A DNA stretch of 64,000 nt from Bugula neritina (Eukaryota; Bryozoa; Gymnolaemata; Cheilostomatida; Bugulidae), in the NCBI GenBank assembly GCA_964035545.1, contig OZ037765.1, forward strand, positions 33,479,004 to 33,543,003, in the 5' to 3' direction. Below the pieces are notes generated by a model. The model was not told the DNA's origin. It saw nothing but the letters and a program-made list of their open reading frames with translations, and searched no databases. This document shows, one piece after another, positions 13,301 through 28,300 of the stretch. The position numbers were made by a program, and so were the translations under genes. Within the stretch, counting starts at the first letter, position 1, and each line of letters opens with the position of its first letter.

Positions 13301-16300
13301 TATTGTCTCCAACAAGATTGTATCTACAGAAAAATGTATCATTTAAACTTATTCAATGCATATATATGCGAAGAATATCTACTGTATTCAGTGTGATTGA
13401 GTAGTACAACTGTACAAGTATGATACATTTTCCCTACTTTGGTACATGCTAACCTAGGATATCACAATCATGCATTAGTTTACAAATCTATATAACACAT
13501 TGTATACACTGGTATCTATACACAGGTCCCTGCTCCCATGGCAATAATTCTACCATAGCAACTGGTAGAGCTTTTCTCAGCAAGTAAAATAACCGTTGAA
13601 GATTTGACTCCTTAAATGTTAACTTTTATTTAATTTTTGCTTTCAAATATTTTCTATTTCCAATTCTGCATCTCAAAACACATCTCAGATAAAAGTATAT
13701 ATCACATAAATACATACCCAGGCATACAAGAGAATGTGATGTTAGAGCCATAAGTCAAGCCTTCATAATAGGAGAGTATATTAGGTCCAAAGTCTGGTAG
13801 AGGACAGTTAAACAGTTCACAAGATGGCGGATATCCTGACCAATCACCTTCTGCAGTACAAGTCCGTGTTGACTGGCCAATCAGCTTATATCTTACAAGA
13901 AAAGCACAAGTAAATCCACAGAACAAAAGCTTTCAGTTGTAAGTTAACTTTAGGTACATTTTAATAACACTAAGTAACTTACCCGAATTTACATGTGTAA
14001 GTGACATTTGAGGAGTAGCTAGTCAAAGTGTAGTTGAGGATCCCATTAGGAATGTTGGGTGGGGCATCACATACCACCTCAACACAATCAGGGATGGCAA
14101 AACTCCAGCTGGAATTGTCTGTACAAAATATTTCTTGTTCTCCAACGAGTTTATAGCCTTCTACACAAGAAAACTTCACTACATCTCCAAGCTTCCTGCC
14201 TACAGAGCTAATGATCAGGTTATTGTTCTCTGGTTGAGCATCTGGACATGTGATTAAAAGACAGTAAGACTCAGTACCACTCCAGCTGGTGTTTGATAGA
14301 CAGGTACGGTATCTATCACCTATCAGTCTATAACCATATCTACACGTGTATACTATCTCACTACCATATCTAGTAGAGTTACTAGGTGAGTGTACAGATG
14401 TGTTGTCATCTGTGGTGGGTAGTGGGCATTGGATAGGATCGCAAGCTACCAGGAGTGTAGATAAGTTACCAGGAAACTGAGAGCTAGAATTATCGAGACC
14501 TAACCAAGACCCCTCAATACCGCACACTAGAACTCTATCTATTGTTTGGTAACCATCGTGACAGATAACCTCAGCTGATTGGCCATAACTTGTGTTATGA
14601 TATTGAATGAGACCATTTGGTATCGTAACAGGAAGTAAAGGGCAGATGATTGGTTCACAGACAGGGGGTGGTGAACTCCACACCCCGTCACTTGTACAAA
14701 ATAGCTCAGAATCTCCAATCAGTTTATATCCTAGGCTACATTTTACAACTGTTCGTGATTTGTAGTGATTGTCTGAGGAGATAACCAGCCCATTCTGCAA
14801 CTCTCTCACTTCTGGACACTTTACTATTTCACAAGATGAAGAAACAAAACTCCATGTTCCGGTTGCTTTACACAGAATCGTAGAGTTACCGACTAAATTG
14901 TAGCCTCGGTGACACGTAAATGTAACTACAGACTTGTATGTGAGGCTAGAATAGCCCACCCAACCATTACTTATATTCCTAGGTGGATCACAAGCTATTT
15001 GGATACAGGAAGGTGGGTGGGAGCTCCACGCCCCGTTGAGCTGACAAGTAGAGAAGGAAACTCCCTTCATACGATACCCTTTGTCACATGTGTACTCTAC
15101 AGATTGGTTGTAGTCTGTGGAGCTCTCAATAAACACTCTACCTAGAATGGTGAAACAACTCCGATTAAATCTTTGCTACATGCAGATTGTAATAATAAAA
15201 GTAACAACACAAAACTTAAAAATGATTTATTTCATTTTTCGGTTTTAGAAAAATTTTTTGAGCCTAAAGATGTCTCTTTGCAAACTAAAATAGATAAATA
15301 GATGACATTCAGTAACTATAAGCTTTTCCAAGAGTTGCCAATAGTCCTATATTTTAGGAATCTAACATGCATACTATATTATAATAAGGCCTGTTTCATT
15401 CTAGATAAAAATAATATAATTAGAAAATATTAATATAATTGAACGTATTTACTAAAACAAGTTATGAGTCATAAGGTAAGTCACCAACCGCAAGACATAT
15501 AAGTTAAGTTACAGCACAAGAGTTGACCAGCAGCTAGCAGTATATACAAACCATGAGGCGGTGCAGACGGTCTGGTACACGATACTCTTACACAGGGAGA
15601 CAACTCTAAAGGAAGCCATGTTGAATTCTCACTGCAGACCCTTTCTTGTCTGAGTCTAGTCGGGTACCCAGGGAGGGAGAAGCCGACCTTACAAGTGTAG
15701 TGTACGACATCGCCAAGAGTGCTTCCATTAGCTACACCCAGATTATAGAGTATAAGTTTATGTTAAAGATTACTGGCAACATTGCTAATGAGCTAAATCG
15801 AAAATGCTAGATTATAAAAAAAACTGAAAGAATTTCAAAATCCTTGAAAGATGCTTTGTAAGTATTATATAGGAAATGAAAGTTAAACTTTATCAATATT
15901 TTAGGTTTCATAATAATTAAACTGAAAAGACGAAAATTTGGATATAAGTGCTGTATAAATTTGTTGCTAGCTTTGCTATACTTTATTAAAAGTGAAAGAA
16001 AAATACATTTGACAGAAAACAGTAAACATAAATAACTCAGTGGTGCAATAGCAGTGCAGCATACAAGGAATGTGAGATTAGCTCAATTATATGTTCTAAA
16101 CACACAATACTATACCGGCAGCAGCAGCATTAGAGAGACTAGGAGGATCAGGGCAGCGTATCAAGTTACAAGAGAAGACAACTTCAGACCATCTTCCGTG
16201 CTCAGTACATTTTACAATACCAGCTCCTTGCATCTCGTATCCTAATACATACCGGGGGAGATAAATTCAATATTTAGTGGTACAAACAATGTTCTCATAG

Positions 16301-19300
16301 TTCTATTTAGGCTTTTGAGAAATATTGTCATCAAAACTTAAAAACAAAATTCAAATGGATCTGTTGCTTAGCAACAGATCCATTTGGAGTAAACAATACG
16401 TTTTACCAACCCAAAGGCTATTTCAGACTTATTAAATATTCACTAAAAACACAATCCCTATAAATGCAAAGTAAAGACAAAGTGTGTATATTCCGTGACA
16501 CCACTGCTGCAGTGAGAACACTGAAGTTTAGCGTTAGTTCTACTTGCCAGGAGAAAGGTAGGACTTAGAGTATAAGCAGTGATAACTATCATAAACTACA
16601 TCTTATATATTCTACCTTCAGTGCAGCTGTAAACTGCTTCTGCCATGTAAAAAGTAGAAAAAGTTTTTAAAGTAGCCTGAGAAACTTCAGGGGGTGACTC
16701 CAGACATGACACAGGGTGGCACACTGGGTAACCCCCACTCCACTCTCCATTTGATAGACACTGCAACTCTTCTTCTCCTGTGGGTATATACAATATTACG
16801 TACGTATTTATATATGTGTGTGCTAAAAATATACTGATGTATGAACATACAATCAGGCGGGACATAAGCTAATAGGCGGGACACGTGTCTCACCTATCAA
16901 CTTGTATCCCGTCTCACAGCTGAACGTCAGTGTGGAGCCGAAGTTGAGACTGGAGCTGTTAGCAGAAGACACACGGTACTCTGAATAGCCTGGGGTTGGG
17001 CAGACAATTGGCACACAAACTGGGTACGGGGCGTTCCACTCGCCCCCTTCCGTGCATTCCAGAGATGGCAAACCATTTATATTATGACCTAAAATTACAT
17101 ATAATATATTTTTTCCGTTCATCAATGTGGAAATTAGTTAAGAAAAACTAAAATTATTTTGTAACTTCAACGTAGAAGCTTTTTAAATTTCTAAAAAATA
17201 TTAAAAGCGCTACAAGAGTATAAATATCCATAAAAGTGCATAAAGTTTGGTTACAGGAATAGGTTATCTGATTGGCTGTGGTGACTACACCAACATTCCT
17301 ACAAGTTTCTAAAAATAGATTTGAAAAGACGCTTTTTTGAAAAGCTTGTATATTACCTAAACAAGCAGTATATATTAGTATAGCCGACCTGAGAGACAGG
17401 AAATGCTGATGGTGTCACCAAATTGGTGCAGATCCTGTAGCTTAGAATCTGACACAATAATGCTGTGGGGAATTAGGGGTGGGGGACATTGACGTCTCGT
17501 ACAGATGAAGTCGGGCTCTAGCCATGTGGTACCTAAACATGGCACAGTTGTATTTCCTGTGACCTCCCATCCTTGCAAACATTGGTATTCGGCTACTAGT
17601 GTCCCCGTACTCTATGTGAAAATGTTGAAGGAATGAAGGCTAACGAATAACCAAATGTTAGCTGACTGTTTTCCATTCAAAACCACCGAGTTGAAAGATG
17701 TGGGTGATATGAAAGTTGCAACAACAGCTGCACATGTAAACACCATTAAATTCTTAGAACTTTTGTAAACAATTCTAACATACGAAAATTTTAAATTCAA
17801 AAGGTCATCTAACACTTTCTAATAAACTAGGAATTCACTGAATTAAATCTACCATCAACATAATATGCTTTGTGGAATTTATTATGACATGACAAGTTTT
17901 GAATAAAACATGCAAATTTAAATGAAAATTTTTTTAAAGGTTTTTGTTTTCCTACGCTGTATAGGAGAAAATATATACTTAATCAAATGAGAAAACAAAA
18001 CTTTGAATGAGCAAATCTCAAGCCTTCTAAAACCATAAAAAGTTTTAGTACAAATTTGAAGTAAAATTTGAAATGCAAACTATATAATAGGCAATGTAAA
18101 TGCTAATTAAAAGAGACTTGTGCTAATGACATTTCCAAATCTCCTGATATGACTACCGAAGCCAATAAACTGACAGGAAATGAGTACACAAGCAGTTCTC
18201 ACATTGTCAGTCACGGCTAGAGCTCCGTCTATGATTGGTGGGTTGGTCATGCACTGACTAATAGGATCGCACAAAGGAAAAGCTGAGCTCCAATCACCAG
18301 TGATGTTACATTCTACCTCAGCTGCTCCCAGCAACAAATATCTGCAGCATATTCAACTAGTGCAATATACTTTTGGCTAGTCGACTCAAATTTATGCGTT
18401 TTAGAAAGATGTGGTCCTAAGAAAAACAGAAAGTCGTAATTGGTTCACATGACTTGTTTTCTTGAATAAAAGTTACTGCAGCAGCTGTACTTTGCCAGCA
18501 TCTCAATCTTCAGAGACAAAATATTTATGGTTTTCATAATGGCAGTTGCATTCAACATTTAGTAGAACAAAATCTTGGTTTTGCTTCCACATTTGAGTCA
18601 CTGAAAAAGTCAATTCCCCTTCCCCCTCTTTCTCTCCCTCTCTCCACTCTCTTTCTGTCACACGATTATTACGCAAAGTTCTACTCTATCTAATAACTTT
18701 CTTACCCTCTCCCACAAGAGAAGGTCAATCTATCACCGTAACCGAAAACTGAATCTTGTGTGCGGGAGAAATTTTTCAGTTCCAGAGAACTTTCGGCATA
18801 CGTCGCTGAAACAAATAATGACGGAGCAACTTCTGGCGCTTCGCACTCAATTCCTGTAAAGAGTTATGAATATTTCTTGTAAGGAAGAAAGTGTTGAATA
18901 TTTAAAATTTGATGCATTATAGCAGATTTTATTCATAGCCTTGGTTCTTATTAATATTCGTAGCCAAATGATCTACTCTTAAAAATCTATTGCAATACTA
19001 AAAGAAAATGTAAATCTCAATGTTGGTAAAAATCAACAAATAACTTAAAAAGATTGATTTTATGGAGCTTTTACAACTTTTTAACGATGAAAATAAACAT
19101 AATTTTCTTTAAAAATTACTGTCATATAATTATATGTTCATACTAAAGTGCAGTATAATATTAAATTACAATGTAATAGAATGTAAGATATTATTTCACT
19201 TTAATATTATGCAAACTATAACACAATATGTTTTATGACACTATATTACATGATATTACAGTTTATGATGTTGACTTAAACTACTACTATACTATAACAT

Positions 19301-22300
19301 AATAGAGTAAATCGATTCTCACGTTCACAGGGAGACGGAAGGCCTGTCCAGGATGTGTTAGCAGAGCAAACTAGTTCACCTCCTCCAGTGTAGCCTGGGG
19401 TACAGTGATAAACAGCTACGCTACCGTATGTAGTGCTGTTAGTTATCAGATTGATAACATGGGATGAAGAAGGTGGAGCACCACAGTCTATTACTGTGAA
19501 TTATACATGTTCAAAGTTTGTGACAAAAGAGAACGCATAAAATATTCTAGTTGTTGTATGCATTAAAAGTAGAAATTCACACAGGAACAAAAGAGAAACT
19601 TAGACAGCCTAGTACCAGAACCTCTATCAGAAAACAAGCCTTGAGCAATCGATATAGCGTAGAGATCTATGGCTTTGTATCAATTCACAATTTTTAAGAC
19701 TAAAATTGTTAACTAGTTGAGTTCAGTAAGAAATAATGTAGTTTAACAACATTTCATATGGTATTAAATAATAGATAAACCATCTAACGAAAAAACCTAC
19801 TTTGACAGCTGGGCGGGGTAGCCGACCACTCCCCGGTTACTCTGCACGATCTCTGGCTAACCCCTATCAATTGGTATCCCGTCTCACAGTTGTATATAGC
19901 CACACCAGCAGTTGACAGGTCTGACCACATGACTGTACCATGGTCTGGGTGGTGCAACTCCTCGCACGCTGTATAGACAACACAATACCGCTAGAGGTTT
20001 GGGATAGTCCAACACTAGTCTACTGTGACTACTGCTAAAAGTTTGTATAATCTTCAAGAAGCTATTTAAGTAAAGTAAACATCTATTTTTTGTTTTTATT
20101 TCGCACTTCAACTGCTTTTAAGTTATGTTTTATTTCTTGACTAATACCTATTTTGGTAGACACCCGATAGATTTCAGGTAAATTATTACAAACCAGAGTA
20201 ACATGACACCTGTAGCAGTGTCAAATGTATTACTACATCACAGGTAACATGTGTCATATGTGACTATGTGTCATGACACACGCAACATGTGTCATGTGAT
20301 AAATGACACATGTGACAGATATGACTAGCCGTGTATTGACTATGAAAACAAAAGTGTAGTTCACATAATTAATATAAAATTTAAGGTCGTTAGTTCACCT
20401 TCAGGTCATTTAAGAACTTTTAATGTGTTTAGCTTTCATAGAGAGAATAACTTATAGAACACATCCTTACTATCACTCTCAAAGTTACCTGCACAGAAAG
20501 TTGAGTTGAGAATGATGACGTCATCTGTGACAGTTAACTTAAACTCTGCCCACGACACGACGTCTCCACTGAAGTCGTCACAGAAAGTGTGCATGGCCTG
20601 AACCTCGTGGGGTAAGAGAATGTAACTCCAGACATTCAGGTTGGCCAGTTGACCAATGAATGACTCCATGCCATTGAAGGACAGATCAAGGTCATCTTGT
20701 TCCTGACCAATGACAAGCCGACCTCCACCTGCACACACAGGAAGTGTTGGTGAAGGACATTAGTTGTCAATAAGTAAAAATGGTCATTCTAATGAATATG
20801 TTAGAAAAGTTACAATTGGAAAGAGAAAAGTAAGTAGTTCCAAATTGAGCGAGCTATTAGAAGAAATTGATCATGAACTTTTTTAATTACTACTATATTT
20901 ATGTGTTGCTTCGAAAAAATTAAGAAATAAAGAAGTCATAAATCATTAATAGAAAACATTGCAAAAGTAATTTGAGAACTGTAACTACAACTATTGTAGC
21001 TAAAGCATTATGACCTTGAAAAGATACAGTCTATAGACCAAACTAAACTGTTATGAAAGAGTGAAGGTCCTCAGGTTATTGACGTCTGGTGATGAAACAG
21101 TACTCAGGATGACCTGGCACCTCTTGCACTTCTTATGTCATATGTTAAAGTGACGGTATAGTATATAAGGTACATCACCTGATATAGCAGTATACTGACT
21201 GTATAGTATATAAGGTACATCACCTGATATAGCAGTATACTGACTGTATAGTATATAAGATACATCACCTGATATAGCAGTATACTGACTGTATAGTATA
21301 TAAGGTACATCACCTGATATAGCAGTATACTGACTGTATAGTATATAAGATACATCACCTGATATAGCAGTATACTGACTGTATAGTATATATAGAGTAG
21401 GTCACCTGATATAGCAGTATCAGCAGCCAATAAGCTGCCACTATTCACCAAAACACCGTCCAGAAACATCTGCCACATCCCCTGTACGCTGGTCCAACAT
21501 ACGACCACATGGTGCCACAGTCCGTCATTCACTTTAAGACCAGTCACTCTTCTCTCATTGTTCACGTATACCACTAGTCTACAAATGAATAGGGAGGAGG
21601 GGGCTTGATATTTAGATTATTATAATACTTCAGATGGCAGTTTCTAGCCAATGCTGTGTAGATTATAAACATATGTACTTTACACTAATGGTTGACCAAG
21701 AAAATGTACCATTTAGTCTCATATAATAACACCTATAAGTAAAACATTTGTTTCCTATATATAATAAAATAATTTATCTGAAACTATAAAAGTATTAAAT
21801 AGTTTTTAGTGAGAAATACTTTTAAGACTTATAAAAAACTTACCTTCCAAGAAATTTAGTTAAGTATTTTAAATCTACTAGAAAAAAACAAGTTGCACTA
21901 ATAAAGTTGTTATGGGAATTAATCACAGGCTCTGGAGTCCCAGAATCTTCTCTAGCAGTCGTATGTTAGAGACACCAACTCCAGTATAATGCAAAGTATC
22001 ACTGTATCAATATGTCGAGTGGCTACCAATTATTGCCTTGAACAAAAGGCATACTGCATCACTTCAAGTCTGTATCAGAAAAACAAATTGAAAGTGTTGA
22101 TTACAAAACACCTAACACAGCTATTACCTGTTGTAATCAGTGAGAGTAAAGGCGTTGGCGAACTCATAGTTGGCATAAGAGAACGGTGTGCCAGTATGTG
22201 ACGTGTCGTTAGCTTTCAGCCAAAGAGAAATGCAGAGAGAGGAGAAAGCATCTAGTTCTGAGATACTAACTGTAGAGTATGACTCATCAGCACCGTCAAA

Positions 22301-25300
22301 CCACATCATGTAATCAGACGTCAGCTCTGCAGCAAATAAAACAGACTGTGACTTCAAAATTAGTGCTATTATACTGAATAGACCACAAAACTAAGGTGTA
22401 AGGTTGGCATGTAACTTTACTGTACAAAAAATATTTGACAATTTACACAAATAGAATAGAGAAATTAAGTTTTATTTTCTAGCTTTAGACTGAAAATCAC
22501 TTCAAACTAAGTTAGCAACACAGCCAAAGGATTTTAGATACAACACAGGAGTAGTTGTGATTAGATTATCACACAGTACATGCTGACACTTGACCTACTT
22601 CTCTCACAGTACATGCTGACACTTGACCTACTTCTCTCACAGTACATGCTGACATTGACCTACTTCTCTCACAGTACATGCTGGCATTGACCTACTTCTC
22701 TCACAGTACATGCTGACATTGACCTACTTCTCTCACAGTACATGCTGACATTGACCCACTTCTCTCACAGTACATGCTGACATTGACCTACTTCTCTCAC
22801 AGTACATGTTGAAACTTGACCTACTTCTCTCACAGTACATGCTGACATTGACCTACCTCTTTCACAGAGTAGGCATTATGCCTTCTCCTGATGGAACACA
22901 GTTGGAGCTACTTAGAATTTATTTTAAGCAATGTTTTAATCTGTTATATTGACAATGTAAAGTAGTTGAAGACACGTCTAACAATCATTTAGAACCAGAA
23001 ATAAAGAAACTTTAAAAGAAATGACTTTTTAACACGCTGCATTATAACTTTAAGTTTATTGTGCAGGATTCCTATAAAATAAAACTTGTTAGAAGTTTTG
23101 CAACATTTTGTGTGCCTCAAAGTCATATGGTTATTAAACTATTAATATTCTGCAAAAGTAGAATTATATCTTATCCTGGAACCCTACAGTAACAAGTTAG
23201 TGTTGGTTACTCATTTTAGGTAAAATTAGAAACTCTCTGTAAAATACCTCTTTCACAAAAGATGCCACCGAATCCAGGATTACAGATACACAGGAAGCTG
23301 TTATGTTGATCTTCACAGATGGCGCTGTTTTGGCACGGCTGAGACTGACACTCATCTACATCCTGTTCACAGAGCTCTCCGGCAAACCCAGGCTCACAGG
23401 TACACCTGTAACACAGTGTCATACATAGATGCACACACCTGTAACAGAGTGTCATACAGATATACATATACCTTTAACACAGTGTCATACATAAATACAC
23501 AAACCTGTGACACAATGGTATAGTGTTCTAGTATAGAGCATAACTACTAAAGATAGCAAATACTATAAATAGATTAATTCAGCAGATATGAAGTGTGACT
23601 ACCTGAATGAGCCAGGGCTATTGACGCAGACGCCATTGTTGAAACATGGCTGACTCACACATTCGTTGACATCACTCTCGCAGAAGACACCCTTGTATCC
23701 AACATGGCAGCCACAGCTGAACCCTCCTATCTCGTTGATACACGTGGAGTTGTTCACACATGGTAGTGTCACACATTCATCAACGTCTGCTTCACATCTA
23801 CTTCCTGTGAATCCTTGCATACACTGACAGTCGTAGCCCCCAAATCTGTGGATGCATGTTCCACCATTCAGACAGGGTGCTGAGGCACACTCCTCAACCT
23901 CCGCCTGCAGTGAGTAGGGAAGAGTAGTTGATTGATACAGAAGTACCACTGTGTTGAGAGAAATATTACTAAAATACAACTGGAACTGTTGCTAAGTAAA
24001 AAATAAACTCTCTGTGTACAATTGCTATTAGAATTATGTTAGAACTAACATAGTTCTCTCTAAGGGAAAAAATAAATGTACCATGAATCAGACGTAGAAG
24101 GAAAAAAATATTATACATATATTATATCACATATTACTTGTTGTTAGAAAATAAACGCTACATAAATCAGTAAATGATATTGATTTTAGAACCTGCGCCA
24201 CCTTGAATTTAGCCTATAACCTTAGTACCATGAAACACTGTGTATGTAAGTACGACACTGTCACCTCACACCGCTGCCCCGTCCAACCCTGAGGGCAGAT
24301 GCACCTGAACTCGTCTATACCGTCTTCACACCGTCCACCATTCTGACAGGGGGAGCTGTGACATTCGTTGACCTCTATCTCACAGAACGTACCTGAGAGG
24401 TCAATAGAAATGCTTTAGTTTACTTATGGGTCAATGTGCTACACTGCAGGAGTAACTACGGAGTAAGTTGTAATAGTAATTTCTACTTATTTAAGCACAG
24501 TTATATAATTATTATTTATGTTTGTATGATTTTAGCTTACCTTCAGAAATTTCAAGATGAATGAAAATATAGTAAAATAATATAGCTATGAGCTCACTAT
24601 TCATTTTACTATAAATTACCGTAATTCAATATTAAATGAATAAATTAATTTCAACGTGTTTATATGTCTAAGTTACAATGATTCACTGATCTACTGTCTG
24701 ATAAATAAAAAAATAAAAAGTTTGAAAAATCATTCTACTAGGCATACTAAAAGTTTTGAGAAATAGAAACAAAGCAGGTTCATTTTAAATTAGATTAGCA
24801 GAGTTCTGTTATTTAATAGTTTTAGTTCCAATTATAGATAGAGAAAAACCTTACTTGGAATTAAAACCAGAGCAATTTCAGACTCAAAACTACAAACTAA
24901 GTCATGACTTGCACGCTGTCGTTACCTGTGAAACCACGCTGACACTGACAGTAAAATCCGTTTGGCAGAGTGTGACAGGTAGAGGATTGCAGACAGGGCA
25001 GGTGGAAACACTCGCTGTATGGTACAGTTTGAGAAGATAATTCCGGGCTTACAATGAGACTGGACAGTGTTGCAGCCTCTAAAATATACAGTAGATACTA
25101 CATACACACAGTAGATACTACATACACACAGTAGATACTACATACATACATTAAATACTACATACATACAGTAATTACTACATACACACAGTAGATACTA
25201 CATACACACAGTAGACACTACATACACACATTAGATACTACATACACACAGTAGATACTACATACACAGTAGATACTACATACACACAGTAGATACTACA

Positions 25301-28300
25301 TACACACAGTAGATACTACATACACACAGTAGATACTACATACACACAGTAGATACTACATACACACATTAGATACTACATACACACAGTAGATACTACA
25401 TGCATACAGTAGATACTACATACACACAGTAGATACTACATACACACATTAGATACTACATACACACAGTAGACACTACATACACACAGTAGATACTACA
25501 TACATACAGTAGATACTACATACACACAGTAGATACTATATACACACATTAGATACTACATACACACATTAGACACTACATACACACATTAGATACTACA
25601 TACATACAGTAGATACTACATACACACAGTAGATACTACATACACACATTAGATACTACATACACACAGTAGATACTACATACATACAGTAGATACTACA
25701 TACACACAGTAGATACTACATGAAGACATGCTATTGATATACAAATATACCACAGACCTTGCTTCTTGCACTGAGTGACACTGTAGGCACCAGAATCTTG
25801 AGCCGCTGTACCATTTGGACAGGGGATACAAGATGTACGCCCCATCTCCGATTGATACGAGTACCTAGGGCAATCTATGCAAGGAGCTAGCCCAGTTCTG
25901 GATATGTACCCTCGAATACACAGGGCTGTAAGTTCAACACAACAGTGAGATGTTCACAGCTTGGTAAATTAATTGCAATACTCACTTGGAGATTATAATA
26001 CAAATTACAAACAAAACAATAACCTTTTTTATATCCTGTAACTACGTTAAATAATTTTTTTATTTCAAAACATGGTGAAGCTTAAAAAAGATTACATTTT
26101 TTATAATTTTGATATTGCCCTTTCACAATAAATCTAATTTAATCAAATCTTTTAAAATGCTATCAGATGAAACGAGAAGACAACTTTATGAGGTCACTTT
26201 ATTCATTTGTAACGATTTCTCTTATAAACCTGTCATGTATTGATTTCACTTCCTATTCCTATCATTATGTTAAAACTTCAGCAGCTGATAGTGTTTTACT
26301 TCCCAACTTTGAGTGCGTAGCTGTCTACATATAATGACGCTGATAATCTGCTGCACTATTGTATGATCTAGGTCGAATATAAATCACAGTTAGATATTTG
26401 TAACTCATAGAGTGCAGCTATTAACCAATGAGAATGGAGATCGTCTGCAACTACTGACTATAATACTCACGTCTGCAACTACAGACTATAATACTCACGT
26501 CTGCAACTACAGACTATAATACTCACGTCTGCAACTACTGACTATAATACTCACGTCTGCAACTACTGACTATAATACTCACGTCTGTAACTACAGAATA
26601 AAATACTCACGTCTGCAACTACAGACTATAATACTCACGTCTGCAACTACAGACTATAATACTCACGTCTGCAACTACAGACTATAATACTCACGTCTGC
26701 AACTACAGACTATAATACTCACGTCTGCAACTAGTGACTATAATACTCACGTCTGCAACTACAGAATATAATACTCACGTCTGCAACTACAGAATATAAT
26801 ACTCACGTCTGTAACTACTGACTATAATACTCACGTCTGTAACTACTGACTATAATACTCACGTCTGTAACTACTGACTATAATACTCACGTCTGCAACT
26901 ACAGACTATAATACTCACGTCTGCAACTAGTGACTATAATACTCACGTCTGTAACTACTGACTATAATACTCACGTCTGCAACTACAGACTATAATACTC
27001 ACGTCTGCAACTAGTGACTATAATACTAACGTCTGCAACTACAGACTATAACACTCACGTCTGCAACTACTGAATATAATACTCACGTCTGCAACTACAG
27101 ACTATAATACTCACGTCTGTAATTACTGACTATAATACTCACGTCTGCAACTACAGACTATAATACTCACGTCTGCAACTACAGACTATAATACTCACGT
27201 CTGTAATTACTGACTATAATACTCACGTCTGCAACTACAGACTATAATACTCACGTCTGCAACTAGTGACTATAATACTAACGTCTGGGACTACTGACTA
27301 TAACACTCACGTCTGCAACTACAGACTATAACACTCACGTCTGCAACTACAGACTATAATACTCACGTCTGCAACTACTGAATATAATACTCACGTCTGC
27401 AACTACAGACTATAATACTCACGTCTGTAACTACTGACTATAATACTCACGTCTGCAACTACAGACTATAATACTCACGTCTGCAACTAGCGACTATAAT
27501 ACTCACGTCTGGGACTACTGACTATAACACTCACGTCTGCAACTACAGACTATAACACTCACGTCTGCAACTACAGACTATAATACTCACGTCTGCACTC
27601 AGATGAGGATGTAGCCCCCCTGAAGAGTGTTGTGTATTTACTGTAGCATTTATTGCATCTAGTCTGTCCCTTTCTAGACTGATAAAAGCCCCTCTCACAG
27701 CTTCTACAAGGTTGCTTGGGATTGTCTAGTCCTGAGGGGGAATAACTACCAGGACCGCACATCTCTGGAAAAGATAACTCCAAGTGTAAAACGTGTATTT
27801 AAACATACATAATCTTTAATAAAATTGCAGTTGTCTATGAATTAACTGAGTAAAGGGTTTTGCCCACCATATTATATTTTTTTGCTAATAGAAAGCCTAA
27901 CTCTGATTGATATAAAATGAAACATAATGTTATAATATTTATGTCCAGTACAATTTCGGTATTATTTAATCTTGAACTATTGCTTTACAACTTTTCTATT
28001 GCCTGGTATGTATTTATTTCGATTAGTTGCAGTAAACCATAAAAAGAAAAGTTTTAAAACCATACTTAAACTTGTAAATCCTAATTATGTTTTAGAAGTA
28101 ACGGGACTGAAGTTGAAAGAATTAGTATTAGCTAATACAAGCAGACAATGCAGTGATGAATGTAGCATTCCAGACATACCCAGACAGTTGCTAATAACCT
28201 TTGACCCCGTCTGCAGAGTAGTTTGACCTTCAGGGCATCTGATGCAGCTAGAGGAGCCAGCTTTATCTTGATAGTAGCCAACTGGACAAGTCTGGCACAT

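Noticed and set aside
15594-15610. Copy of the ATAACTC-type motif
   Set aside because: It lies in coding exon 32 and spells the conserved LELSPC of a sushi domain, so it was not counted as an intronic copy; the same holds for 29507 in exon 12.
25089-27590. Possible CRISPR-like arrays
   Set aside because: The units are head-to-tail tandem copies with no unique spacers, inside introns of an animal gene.
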